Below are positions 33,933 to 41,800 of a stretch of 64,000 nt of DNA, in pieces. This DNA comes from Aldehydirespirator sp965200005 (lineage in GTDB: Bacteria; Actinomycetota; Acidimicrobiia; Acidimicrobiales; Aldehydirespiratoraceae), in the NCBI GenBank assembly GCA_965200005.1, contig OZ241331.1, positions 682,001 to 746,000 of the forward strand. Direction: 5' to 3'. The notes beneath the pieces are model-generated. The model was not told where the DNA came from. It ran no database searches and saw only the letters and a list, made by a program, of their open reading frames with translations. Numbering within the stretch: the first letter of the stretch is position 1; every line of letters begins with the position of its first letter. The translations under genes were made by a program, and so were the position numbers.

Positions 33933-35183
33933 TCAGCTGTGGTGATCGTGATCGTCGTCCACCTGAGTTGCTGCGATGACCCAAGCGGGTGGCCTCTGGC
34001 CGAGACCCGCAAGGTAAGCAACTAGGTCATCAATCTGCTGCTCGCTCAAGTCGAGGTCGGGCATACCTCGATACTGCTCGCCTGGTTCGGTGTAGTTGGC
34101 TTTGAGTTCACCTGGATCGCGCAGCCACGCTTCAAGGTCAACCCGGTTTAGCGAACCGTCGGCGTTGTAAGTGTTGAACACACCACCAGCAAAGGTCGAA
34201 CGGTTAGCGAAGTGCGTCAAGTTCGGTGCAGCACCCGAAGCCTGATCCGCACCGACCTCGGCATAAGTCTCATCGTTCATCCCTTCAACAAGATGACATG
34301 AGGTGCAGATCCCAGCAAAAACTTCCATTCCGACAGCGGCTTCATCGGTGACCGGCTCTGGAGCATCTTGTGTCGAAGCGTCAACCCACTGCTGGAAGTC
34401 TGATGGGGTGTATGCAACAACCTGCATCCGCATGCGTGAGTGCGACAGCCCGCAGAACTCGGTGCATTGACCGAAGTACACGCCCGGATCAGACGCCTCA
34501 ACCTTCCAGGGCGTGAACTTGTTGGGAACTGCGTCTCGTTTACCATTCAGCGCAGGTATCCAGAACGAGTGAATCACATCACGTGAAGTGACGATGAGTT
34601 CGATCTCTTCGCCTGTGGGGATAACCATCTGTCCCGAGGTGACGATGTCGGCCGGTGGAAGAGCCTTGGCGTCACCCACTTCACGCAGATCACCCAAGTC
34701 AACCTGATCAGAGAAGTAATAGCGGAACTCCCACCACCACTGATTGCCGACCACAACAACAGTCGGCTCCCACATCACAGTCTTGCCATCGACACGCACT
34801 TCAGTGGCGTTAGCTCTGGTGCCGTCGATTGTTGGAAGCGCCAGCAACATGATCACAGCGACGGCTGCCATCGTGACAAAGAAACCAGCAGTCCAGCCGA
34901 TCTCAAGAGGCACATGACCATGTGTTTGTGCCGGCCAATCATCATCGGCGTCGTAACTCTTGACTCGATGTCGCCAGATCAGCCAGACCATCGCCACCGT
35001 TATTCCAACAAAGACGACCGCCGCAATCCAGAACACCGGCAACACGGCCTTGGAGTGGAGATCTTTGGCGATCGGGCCTTGTGGTGCGAAGGTGTCAAGC
35101 TCAGCATCCGAGGCACATCCCGCTATCAGTGCTGACAGTGCGGCTAGCAGCAAAACGACAGCGGTTCTGCCTCTACTAACCAT
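33933..35183 (-). CDS. ctaC: Cytochrome c oxidase subunit II with a C-terminal cytochrome c domain
   Basis: 416 residues from the ATG at 35183, which overlaps the upstream gene by 8 bp; the longer reading frame upstream is not conserved. A lipoprotein signal with lipobox LIAGC (Cys23) and two membrane helices precede the CuA domain, whose ligands are in GQCTEFCGLSHSRMRMQ. After a linker, a class I cytochrome c domain has CTSCH in FAGICTSCHLVEG and a methionine ligand in the YRGMPDLD segment. It accepts electrons from a c-type donor and hands them to subunit I. Confidence 0.96.
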   Translation of the reverse strand: MVSRGRTAVVLLLAALSALIAGCASDAELDTFAPQGPIAKDLHSKAVLPVFWIAAVVFVGITVAMVWLIWRHRVKSYDADDDWPAQTHGHVPLEIGWTAGFFVTMAAVAVIMLLALPTIDGTRANATEVRVDGKTVMWEPTVVVVGNQWWWEFRYYFSDQVDLGDLREVGDAKALPPADIVTSGQMVIPTGEEIELIVTSRDVIHSFWIPALNGKRDAVPNKFTPWKVEASDPGVYFGQCTEFCGLSHSRMRMQVVAYTPSDFQQWVDASTQDAPEPVTDEAAVGMEVFAGICTSCHLVEGMNDETYAEVGADQASGAAPNLTHFANRSTFAGGVFNTYNADGSLNRVDLEAWLRDPGELKANYTEPGEQYRGMPDLDLSEQQIDDLVAYLAGLGQRPPAWVIAATQVDDDHDHHS

Positions 35184-36003
35184 GGTCGGCTCCCCCTGAA
35201 GCGTCTGAAGCGTCTGCTTCATCGTGGGTCTCTTCTTCATGGTGGGCATCGGGTTCATGCGGGTGAAACTCACGCTCTCCAACGGCCGCAGACACAACAC
35301 CGGCGACAAGCAGAGCTAAGGCACCGAGCACTCCTAAGGCACGAATGAGTCTCCGGCCCGTTCCCGGACGGTATGCATAAACCACAGCCCCCGCAAGGAT
35401 CACAGTCGAGACGATCGCAGCTACCCACACCGCATTCAGTTTCGAGACTGTAAGCATGATCCTTGAGGCCGCTAGCACGATCACTCCGATCGAGATCGCG
35501 CCAATGACTGGGATCTCGATCGGAGCCATAATCCGGTTGCGCAGATCACGATTAACGGCCGGATCACCGGTGGCACGATCTGCCCAGGCATCCATCGTCC
35601 ATTCGATCAATGACAGAGCCACCAGGGCCAGACCGAGAATGAAAACGACGGGATGCAACACCAACCCAACAACTGCGGTACCTGCACCAAAGGACGCCAC
35701 GACCGGCCAGAACGTTCCAACGACTTCGTTTGTGGGTTCTAGTTCGTCTTCGTCGACACCGAGTAGGTGTGCTTGTGCCTCTGCATCGGCATCCCGGTAT
35801 GACACCACCACGAGGCTCAATCCCAGAGAAGCCCCCGAAAGCGCTACCAGAATCCCGTAACCAATGTGGTCGCCAACACCGCCTTTCCAGCCCAGCGAGA
35901 TAGGCCCGACGATGTCACCGCCCGTCGCATACCCGTAAAGGATTGCCGCAACCGTGAAGGCTGCGAAGAGCCCGAAGAAGAGTTTGAATCCAGTGGTAAA
36001 CAC
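35176..36003 (-). CDS. Membrane protein of the oxidase cluster, possible actinobacterial subunit IV-like
   Basis: 275 residues with about eight hydrophobic segments and a His/Glu/Asp-rich C-terminal tail (about residues 248-275). It resembles no family I can name with certainty; the segment VVGTFWPVVASFGAGTAVVG is reminiscent of actinobacterial oxidase subunit IV (PF12270 type), so accessory-subunit function is inferred. It lies between the subunit III-like gene and ctaC and overlaps ctaC by 8 bp, so it is very likely co-translated. The protein is larger than a typical subunit IV. Confidence 0.7.
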   Translation of the reverse strand: MFTTGFKLFFGLFAAFTVAAILYGYATGGDIVGPISLGWKGGVGDHIGYGILVALSGASLGLSLVVVSYRDADAEAQAHLLGVDEDELEPTNEVVGTFWPVVASFGAGTAVVGLVLHPVVFILGLALVALSLIEWTMDAWADRATGDPAVNRDLRNRIMAPIEIPVIGAISIGVIVLAASRIMLTVSKLNAVWVAAIVSTVILAGAVVYAYRPGTGRRLIRALGVLGALALLVAGVVSAAVGEREFHPHEPDAHHEEETHDEADASDASGGADHG

Positions 36004-36009
36004 GAGCCG

Positions 36010-36594
36010 CTACTTGGTTATGAAGACGCCGTACCACACAAGGAAGTAGCACACAACACAAGCGTGCCAGAAGTATGCGGCTCCCTGCACCGCATGAGCT
36101 AAGCCCCGACCGAATGGCCCCAGCAAAGCTCTGATCGTGACAACAGTCATCATTGCCATGGCACCGATGAGCATCGCAATGAATGACCCAGTCACCACAT
36201 AGAACATCAGTTCTGCACGTCCGGCGTCAATCGCAAATGCGGTGTCTTGATACACAAACCAGAACTGGTTGATTACAGCTGCACCGAACAGCAGCGTGAC
36301 CCCGAGTGCGATGAATCCATGGGGACGATCATGCGTGCGAGCTGCTTGCACCGCCCATTGCACTGTCACCATCGACAGCACCAGCGTCATCATCATCATG
36401 CCGGCTGGGCCCATCTCGATGCTTCCCTCAGGGAACCACTCCTCACCAGCGCTGCGGGTCTGCTGACGCTGCTGCACATATAGCGAGACGAGACCACCGA
36501 ACGCCATAAAGACGGCCACCGTGCCTAGCAGGGCACCCACGACCACAGTGCGTGGGCGTGCTAGGGAGGGAACCGGGAGCGCAGTTGTTTTCAT
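36010..36594 (-). CDS. Second subunit III-like membrane protein
   Basis: 194 residues with about five hydrophobic helices. Its C-terminal YFWHACVVCYFLVWYGVF aligns by eye with the subunit III end YWHFVDVVWIFIFTVIYL in ctaE, so it is a shortened paralog of heme-copper oxidase subunit III. It overlaps the following subunit I-like gene by 4 bp (36591-36594), so the pair is translationally coupled. It may stabilise that paralog or the main oxidase. Confidence 0.75.
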   Translation of the reverse strand: MKTTALPVPSLARPRTVVVGALLGTVAVFMAFGGLVSLYVQQRQQTRSAGEEWFPEGSIEMGPAGMMMMTLVLSMVTVQWAVQAARTHDRPHGFIALGVTLLFGAAVINQFWFVYQDTAFAIDAGRAELMFYVVTGSFIAMLIGAMAMMTVVTIRALLGPFGRGLAHAVQGAAYFWHACVVCYFLVWYGVFITK

Positions 36595-38168
36595 GATGAC
36601 GCCTCACTGACAGCAGCAGTGGCACTCGCACCCGACAACGATGCACGCAGCGCCGAGAATGCAGGCCCAAGTGCAACCAAGATCGCAACGGCAATGGCGA
36701 TCGCACCCACAAGCGCACCCGCGTTTAGTACTTGTTGAAGCGAACTAACGGCAGGAGACGCTTCGGCCGTTGTAAACACAATGCGAGTCGGCAATCCCCG
36801 GCCGTCGAAGCCTCCGATCAACTCAACGATTGCAGCTACGGCACCGCCAACGAGCAACAACACCACTGCCGTTCTGCCTACCGCCTCCCGTGGCTCCCGG
36901 CCCGCAATCTGGTTACTCCAACACCACAAACCCGCAACCCCAGCCGCCAGCGACACCGCTACAACTGCCAAGAACACAGCGGAACTAGCCGACGTCTCAA
37001 GCAAGTCGAGTGGCTCGATCACACGCAACGCTCCCGACAGAGTTGCGATGCCCAACAGCAACACCGCAGCAACCGATCCCACGACTTGGGCAGAGGTCAG
37101 ATTTGCCAAGCTGCGTTGCCCACGAGCAAGCAGTTCGCCGATGCCACCAAGTGTTCCAACGACAGGAATAACTGCGGCGAGCCCGACCAGCACATAGATG
37201 AGATTGTCTCGGTAGTCGCTCGGCGCGGTGAAAAAGTCCTGACTCCAACCACCAACAGCCAGAAGCCCAAAGAGTCCGACGATTACAAACACGGCTTCGG
37301 GCCGCGCCAGCTTTGAACCGAGCTTGGACGAGATCGCATCGATTGCAATCCCCGCTGCCGGGATGGCCATGGCATACACCGCCGGTTGCTCAACTAGCCA
37401 GTCAAGCTGCAACCAGATCTCGCCCGGCTGCCCGAACGCAATCGGGTCACGGCCGCGCAAGTCGGCGTAGATCAACACGATGTTGGCTACGGCCAGCGGC
37501 AAGGTCAATAGCCAAACGGTGCTCGCCACCAGCATCGACCACGCAAACGCTGGCACATCGGCAAGGCTCACACCCGCTGCCCGCGATGAAATGATCGTGG
37601 TTGCAAGGCTGAGAGCGCCAACCAATAGCGACACGATCAGCATTGCCGTTCCCAGAAGTGTGAGTGCTATGGCGTCACGCTCGTTCGCACTGACCCCGTC
37701 GACGGCACCCCAACCGCCCCCGGAGAACACCGACACGACAGTGATAATTCCGCCGATCAGCCACGACCAGAACGACGCCAGCGCCGCCCGTGGGAAGGCC
37801 AGGTTGCGTGCCCCGATTTGTGACGGCACCACCACCATTGCCAGGCCGAGCATCAACGGCACAACCACAAGCAACATGAAGCCCAGACGATGAAGCGTCC
37901 ACATCTGGAAGTACGAGTTGAATCCGCCCAGCACATCTGAAAACTGAGCGTCGTCGAGGCGCTCGACGGCTACCAGCACACCGATTACAGCGGTGCCGAG
38001 TGCCGCCAGCAGCGACACACCCATGAACAATCTGCCTATGACTACAGCATCAGAAGTTGTGACCGGAACAGCCAGACCGGTGGCTGCTGCCGGCGCGTTA
38101 GATGGTCGGGCGGCGCCTGCCTCGGCAGCGGGTGCCGCCGCGGGCACGGCAGACTCAGTCAAAGTCAT
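36591..38168 (-). CDS. Subunit I-like heme-copper oxidase paralog lacking CuB and heme a3 ligands
   Basis: 525 residues, about 12 hydrophobic helices. The region around residue 93 (QMWTLHRLGFMLLVVV) and SQIGARNLAFPRAALASFW clearly align with subunit I (VYTMHGVTMVF and LQIGARDVAFPRLNALSFW in ctaD). Only His93 of the ligand set is kept. GHPEVY is replaced by EQPAVY at residues 260-265, the CuB histidine pair by QD (310-311), and no HFHYV segment is found. It cannot form the usual binuclear center and is probably non-catalytic, yet it is in the oxidase operon with no stop or frameshift, so it looks maintained. Possible scaffold or assembly role. Confidence 0.85.
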   Translation of the reverse strand: MTLTESAVPAAAPAAEAGAARPSNAPAAATGLAVPVTTSDAVVIGRLFMGVSLLAALGTAVIGVLVAVERLDDAQFSDVLGGFNSYFQMWTLHRLGFMLLVVVPLMLGLAMVVVPSQIGARNLAFPRAALASFWSWLIGGIITVVSVFSGGGWGAVDGVSANERDAIALTLLGTAMLIVSLLVGALSLATTIISSRAAGVSLADVPAFAWSMLVASTVWLLTLPLAVANIVLIYADLRGRDPIAFGQPGEIWLQLDWLVEQPAVYAMAIPAAGIAIDAISSKLGSKLARPEAVFVIVGLFGLLAVGGWSQDFFTAPSDYRDNLIYVLVGLAAVIPVVGTLGGIGELLARGQRSLANLTSAQVVGSVAAVLLLGIATLSGALRVIEPLDLLETSASSAVFLAVVAVSLAAGVAGLWCWSNQIAGREPREAVGRTAVVLLLVGGAVAAIVELIGGFDGRGLPTRIVFTTAEASPAVSSLQQVLNAGALVGAIAIAVAILVALGPAFSALRASLSGASATAAVSEASS

Positions 38169-38198
38169 CGAGGCGCGATGCTACACAGTGCCGCGGAG

Positions 38199-39134
38199 TC
38201 AGCCGACAACCGAAACTCCGTTGCGGATCAGCACGTCTGCGGAAATCGATCCAAAGAGCAACACCACGTAAGCGTTAGACCAGCCAAAGAGCCGCATCGA
38301 GCGTTCCGGGTCGGGGCGTCTGTACACGCCAGCTGCCAGTGTCACGAATCCTGCCCCGAGCCCGAACGCAGCCACGACATAGAACATGCCCATCTGCGCC
38401 ACCGGAGCAAGCAGCAAACTGAGGGCCCACACGACGAAGGCATAAACCAGGATCCGCCGTGTGGTGGTTCTCAGGCCCGACACCGCTGGAAGCATGGGTA
38501 CTTCTGCGGCCTGATAATCGCTGCGATAACGGATTGCCAATGCCCAGAAGTGTGGTGGCGTCCAGTAGAAGATAAAGCCGAACAGCACTAGAGCTGGCCA
38601 CTCGAGCGTGCCCGTCACCGCTGCCCAGCCCACAAGCACCGGCGCTGCGCCGGCGGCACCACCAATCACGATATTGCTCGACGACGTGCGCTTGAGCCAC
38701 AAGGAGTAGACGAACACATAAAAGAGCGCTGCGGCTGCTGTCAACGACGCCGCTAGCAGGTTCACCAGGCCCCATAGCCACACAAATGCCACAACGTTGA
38801 GCGACAGGGCGAATACAAGAGCCTCTCGCGGTGCTATCTCACCCGTCACCAGGGGTCGCCGACGGGTGCGATCCATGACACTGTCGATGTCTCGATCGAT
38901 GTACATGTTGATGGCATTGGCGCCACCAGCCGCAAGAGCACCACCCACCACGGTGGCAGCCATCAGTGACACGGACGGCAAGCCCTGTTCGGCCAGGATC
39001 ATTGAGGGCACGGTCGTCACTAGCAACAACTCGACGACCCGGGGCTTGGTCAGAGCCACAAAAGCCCGAAGGCGACTTCGCTGCCGTGAACTGGCCGCCA
39101 CAGAAGTCATGCTGGCAACGGGAGCGTGAGCCAC
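38199..39134 (-). CDS. ctaB: Protoheme IX farnesyltransferase (heme O synthase)
   Basis: 311-residue membrane prenyltransferase that attaches farnesyl to heme B, giving heme O. The substrate motif NAINMYIDRDIDSVMDRTRR and the second Asp-rich region are present, with helices TPPHFWALAIRYRSDY. It is the first gene in the minus-strand oxidase cluster and is divergent from ctaA, which uses its product. Confidence 0.97.
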   Translation of the reverse strand: MAHAPVASMTSVAASSRQRSRLRAFVALTKPRVVELLLVTTVPSMILAEQGLPSVSLMAATVVGGALAAGGANAINMYIDRDIDSVMDRTRRRPLVTGEIAPREALVFALSLNVVAFVWLWGLVNLLAASLTAAAALFYVFVYSLWLKRTSSSNIVIGGAAGAAPVLVGWAAVTGTLEWPALVLFGFIFYWTPPHFWALAIRYRSDYQAAEVPMLPAVSGLRTTTRRILVYAFVVWALSLLLAPVAQMGMFYVVAAFGLGAGFVTLAAGVYRRPDPERSMRLFGWSNAYVVLLFGSISADVLIRNGVSVVG

Positions 39135-39218
39135 GACCGTGACTAACGGCTAACGCTGGTTGCGGCGGCCTCAAGCACCCTCGCAGGCTACGACGACTCG
39201 GCCGTATTCTCTCATCTC

Positions 39219-40124
39219 GTGCAGCCAGAGTCCTACGCAAAGTTCACCAGGTTCGCCTTGTGGGCACTGATGATCATCGTGATAACCGGCGCGGCAGTGC
39301 GCCTTACAGGCTCAGGGCTCGGCTGCGAAGACTGGCCCACGTGTTCAGGAGATCGACTTGTGCCGGAGTTGGAGTACCACGCTCTCGTTGAGTTCATCAA
39401 CCGGCTCTTCACGGGCGTTGTCGCTGTTGCTGTCATCGCAGCCGTGGCAGGTTCGGTGCGACGTCAGCCCCGACGGCGCGATCTCACTTGGTTGTCCCTC
39501 GGTCTTGTCTGCGGTGTGCTCGCACAAGTCGTGCTAGGTGCGCTGCTGGTGCGCACAGAACTCGACCCTCGCTTCACGATGGGTCACTTCCTGTTGTCAA
39601 TGGTGCTGCTCTGGAACGCTGTCTTGCTAGACGCAAGGGCCCGTCGAGGCGACATGCCAAGCACCCAGTTGCCCCACACCGACAGCGACACTTCTGGTGG
39701 AACCAAAGTCACCCGATACCTGCAGTGGGCTGTGTTCACCCTCGGAGGCGTGCTGCTCGTGAGCGGCACTCTCGTGACCGGCGCAGGCCCTCACGCCGGC
39801 GATAGCCGAGCACAACGGCTGCCACTGTTGGTGCATGAGGTTGCACGGATTCACGGCATCCTCGCCATCACGCTGTTTAGTCTCGTGATGTGGACCTGGT
39901 GGCGCATGCGAACCTCCCGCAGAGCCCGGGCAGGGCTCGTGGGCACCGTCGCATGGCTCCTTGTTTTGCAAGGTGTGGTGGGCTACACGCAGTACTTTTT
40001 TGGTGTTCCCGCCGCTCTGGTAGGAGTCCACATCGTGCTGGCGTGTCTTGCCTGGATTGCCATTGCCAGGGTGGTTCACGATCCCTCGCCACGAGGACGG
40101 CCGCGAACACTGTGGCTCCCGTAA
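39219..40124 (+). CDS. ctaA: Heme A synthase
   Basis: 301 residues from the GTG at 39219; about eight helices. It oxidises heme O to heme A. Features are RLTGSGLGCEDWPTCSG with paired cysteines, then HALVEFINRLFTGVVAV and FTMGHFLLSMVLLWNAVL with histidines, and the second half repeats HEVARIHGILAITLF and GVHIVLACLAWIAI. Divergent from ctaB across an 84-bp gap, so both halves of heme A synthesis flank one intergenic region. ClpS follows 2 bp later. Confidence 0.96.
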   Translation: MQPESYAKFTRFALWALMIIVITGAAVRLTGSGLGCEDWPTCSGDRLVPELEYHALVEFINRLFTGVVAVAVIAAVAGSVRRQPRRRDLTWLSLGLVCGVLAQVVLGALLVRTELDPRFTMGHFLLSMVLLWNAVLLDARARRGDMPSTQLPHTDSDTSGGTKVTRYLQWAVFTLGGVLLVSGTLVTGAGPHAGDSRAQRLPLLVHEVARIHGILAITLFSLVMWTWWRMRTSRRARAGLVGTVAWLLVLQGVVGYTQYFFGVPAALVGVHIVLACLAWIAIARVVHDPSPRGRPRTLWLP

Positions 40125-40126
40125 CC

Positions 40127-40471
40127 ATGGGTCGACGTGGCGAGTTCTCAGAGACCGCGGTCGTCGCAGTTGCCACTGCAGCTTCTCCCACGATCGCTCC
40201 AGTCAAAGAGCCACACGAAGAGACTCGCGTCAAGCCTGACCTTCCGTGGAAGGTGATTGTGCTTGACGACCCGGTCAATCTGATGTCATACGTCACCTAT
40301 GTATTCCGCAAACTGTTCGGCTACTCACAGCAGAAGGCCCATCGGCTAATGATGAAAGTCCACACCGAAGGTAAGGCAGTTGTGGCGTCCGGCACTCGAG
40401 AGAAGTCTGAGTTCGATGTGTACCGGCTACATGAGCACGGCTTGTGGGCAATCCTGGAACAGGACAGATGA
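40127..40471 (+). CDS. clpS: ATP-dependent Clp protease adaptor ClpS
   Basis: 114 residues from the ATG at 40127. ClpS binds N-degron substrates and hands them to ClpA/ClpC. The core motif KVIVLDDPVNLMSYVTYVF, then FGYSQQKAHRLMMKVHTEGKAVV, quoted as FGYSQQKAHRLMMKVHTEG, is complete. The N-terminal ~45 residues are a low-complexity extension. DUF2017 follows, as is usual in actinobacteria. No clpC is in this window. Confidence 0.93.
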   Translation: MGRRGEFSETAVVAVATAASPTIAPVKEPHEETRVKPDLPWKVIVLDDPVNLMSYVTYVFRKLFGYSQQKAHRLMMKVHTEGKAVVASGTREKSEFDVYRLHEHGLWAILEQDR

Positions 40472-40501
40472 GTTCGTGAATCGAACTCTCTCGTACTACT
40501 T

Positions 40502-40981
40502 GTGGACCTTGTGGACATGAGACACTTCCGAGCGGGAACCGACGGCATCATCGTTGAACTCCGCCCTGAAGAGCGAAACATGCTGTCGTCGGTACTGCAG
40601 CAGTTTCGAGAAGTGTTGCTTGATGGCAAAGACCCGAGCCTGATGCGCCTGCGACCACCAGTTCACCTCAACGATCCCGACGCTTCAGCAGACTTCTGGC
40701 GAATGACTGGTGATTCACTGCTCAGTCATCAACTCGAAGCAATCGAGACTGCCGAAAACAGTCTTGGTGAACAAACACTTGATGAACAGACATTCACCGC
40801 CTGGTTGCATTCGCTAAACAGTGTGCGTTTGTATCTCGGCAGCTCGCTTGAGGTGGGTGCTGTAACCTTTGAGCCGCCATCGGAGGAAACCGACACCTAT
40901 GAGGCGCACAGGTACATCATCTACGAGTGGTTAGGCGGTCTCATCCATCAACTGGTACAAGCGGCAGCCAAGTGCCTCTAG
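40502..40981 (+). CDS. DUF2017 family protein
   Basis: 159 residues from a GTG at 40502. It belongs by context and pattern (long helices, acidic, ELRPEERNMLSSVLQQFREVL near residue 20) to the DUF2017 family found beside clpS in actinobacteria. No catalytic motif is visible. It may be a partner of ClpS-dependent degradation or of an unrelated regulatory step; the function is unknown. Confidence 0.75.
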   Translation: MDLVDMRHFRAGTDGIIVELRPEERNMLSSVLQQFREVLLDGKDPSLMRLRPPVHLNDPDASADFWRMTGDSLLSHQLEAIETAENSLGEQTLDEQTFTAWLHSLNSVRLYLGSSLEVGAVTFEPPSEETDTYEAHRYIIYEWLGGLIHQLVQAAAKCL

Positions 40982-41045
40982 CGGCGAGGCGTTACCTCAA
41001 ACGGGTGGCGACGGTAGACTCCCGCCGCCGGTAGCGCTCCGGCTA

Positions 41046-41118
41046 GCCCCCATCGTCCAGCGGCCTAGGACGCCGGCCTTTCACGCCGGTAACACGGGTT
41101 CGAATCCCGTTGGGGGTG
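41046..41118 (+). tRNA. tRNA-Glu (anticodon TTC)
   Basis: Cloverleaf reads: acceptor GCCCCCA/TGGGGGT, anticodon stem-loop CCGGC-CTTTCAC-GCCGG with anticodon TTC, T-loop GTTCGAATCCC. The 3' CCA is not encoded (GCT follows). 73 nt. Confidence 0.95.
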
Positions 41119-41336
41119 CTAATAGTGACTTTAGAGTCGGAAGAGCGAGACCCCGATGTCTTGCCTGCTAACGACGGGCTCAACTATTCGTGGCTCACTG
41201 TCGAAATCGCGAGCGCGGGGCACGCTCAACGGACGTGACCACGACGTCTCTAACGGTGTCGACACTGCGGGTTTTGTGGTGCAAGGAGACTGCCCGGCGG
41301 GTAGTGTTTGGTGCTTGCACGCTCGTCGTGCAGCCG

Positions 41337-41411
41337 GGTCCTGTAGATCAGTCTGGAGTGATCGCCACCCTGTCAAGGTGGAGGCCGCGGGTTCAAATCC
41401 CGTCAGGACCG
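41337..41411 (+). tRNA. tRNA-Asp (anticodon GTC)
   Basis: Acceptor GGTCCTG/CAGGACC, anticodon stem-loop CCACC-CTGTCAA-GGTGG with anticodon GTC, T-loop GGTTCAAATCCC. CCA is not encoded. 75 nt. Separated from tRNA-Glu by 218 bp. Confidence 0.95.
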
Positions 41412-41443
41412 CGTTGGTGCCTTCCATGGAGGCAGCAAACCAC

Positions 41444-41519
41444 GGTCGGGTAGCTCAGTTGGCAGAGCGTCCGCCTGAAAAGCGGAAGGTCCGCGGATCG
41501 ACGCCGCGCCCGACCACCA
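41444..41519 (+). tRNA. tRNA-Phe (anticodon GAA), CCA encoded
   Basis: Acceptor GGTCGGG/CCCGACC, anticodon stem-loop TCCGC-CTGAAAA-GCGGA with anticodon GAA. The T-loop region GGATCGACGCC is slightly variant (ATCGACG instead of TTCGAxx). The terminal CCA at 41517-41519 is genomically encoded, unlike the two other tRNAs here. 32 bp after tRNA-Asp. Confidence 0.94.
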
Positions 41520-41551
41520 AGTCGAGTGACACCCACTCGGCAGACGCGAAG

Positions 41552-41579
41552 TGGCCCCCACAGTTGTTCGTGGGGGCCA
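41552..41579. terminator. Hairpin after the tRNA genes
   Basis: A 10-bp GC-rich stem (TGGCCCCCAC with GTGGGGGCCA) and 8-nt loop, 33 bp after tRNA-Phe. No T-run follows, so it is a terminator-like structure typical of high-GC genomes rather than a canonical one. Confidence 0.6.
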
Positions 41580-41654
41580 AGTCGCTTGGGTTCGCGTGGG
41601 GTTCGCGCCTGCTTTGCCGGGTTCTACAACAGTGATTAATGAGATTGTGAACTG

Positions 41655-41700
41655 TCGGACTGAATCCATCCGGCAGTTCGGACTGAATCCATCCGGCAGT
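41655..41700. repeat. Perfect 2 x 23-bp tandem repeat in the P450 leader
   Basis: Two exact 23-bp copies (unit begins tcggactgaa and ends cggcagt). The first copy can fold into a hairpin with a 10-bp imperfect stem, 41649-41658 paired with 41670-41679, loop of 11. It lies 100 bp before the P450 start and could be an operator pair or a leader structure. Confidence 0.85.
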
Positions 41701-41800
41701 AGTGCCGCAGAGGCCGCCAGAACCGCAGGCACTACAGTTGCGCCACGAGTTGTCGCACTCACGCCGACACAGATCTCGCTACCTACCTGGATCTCAACTG

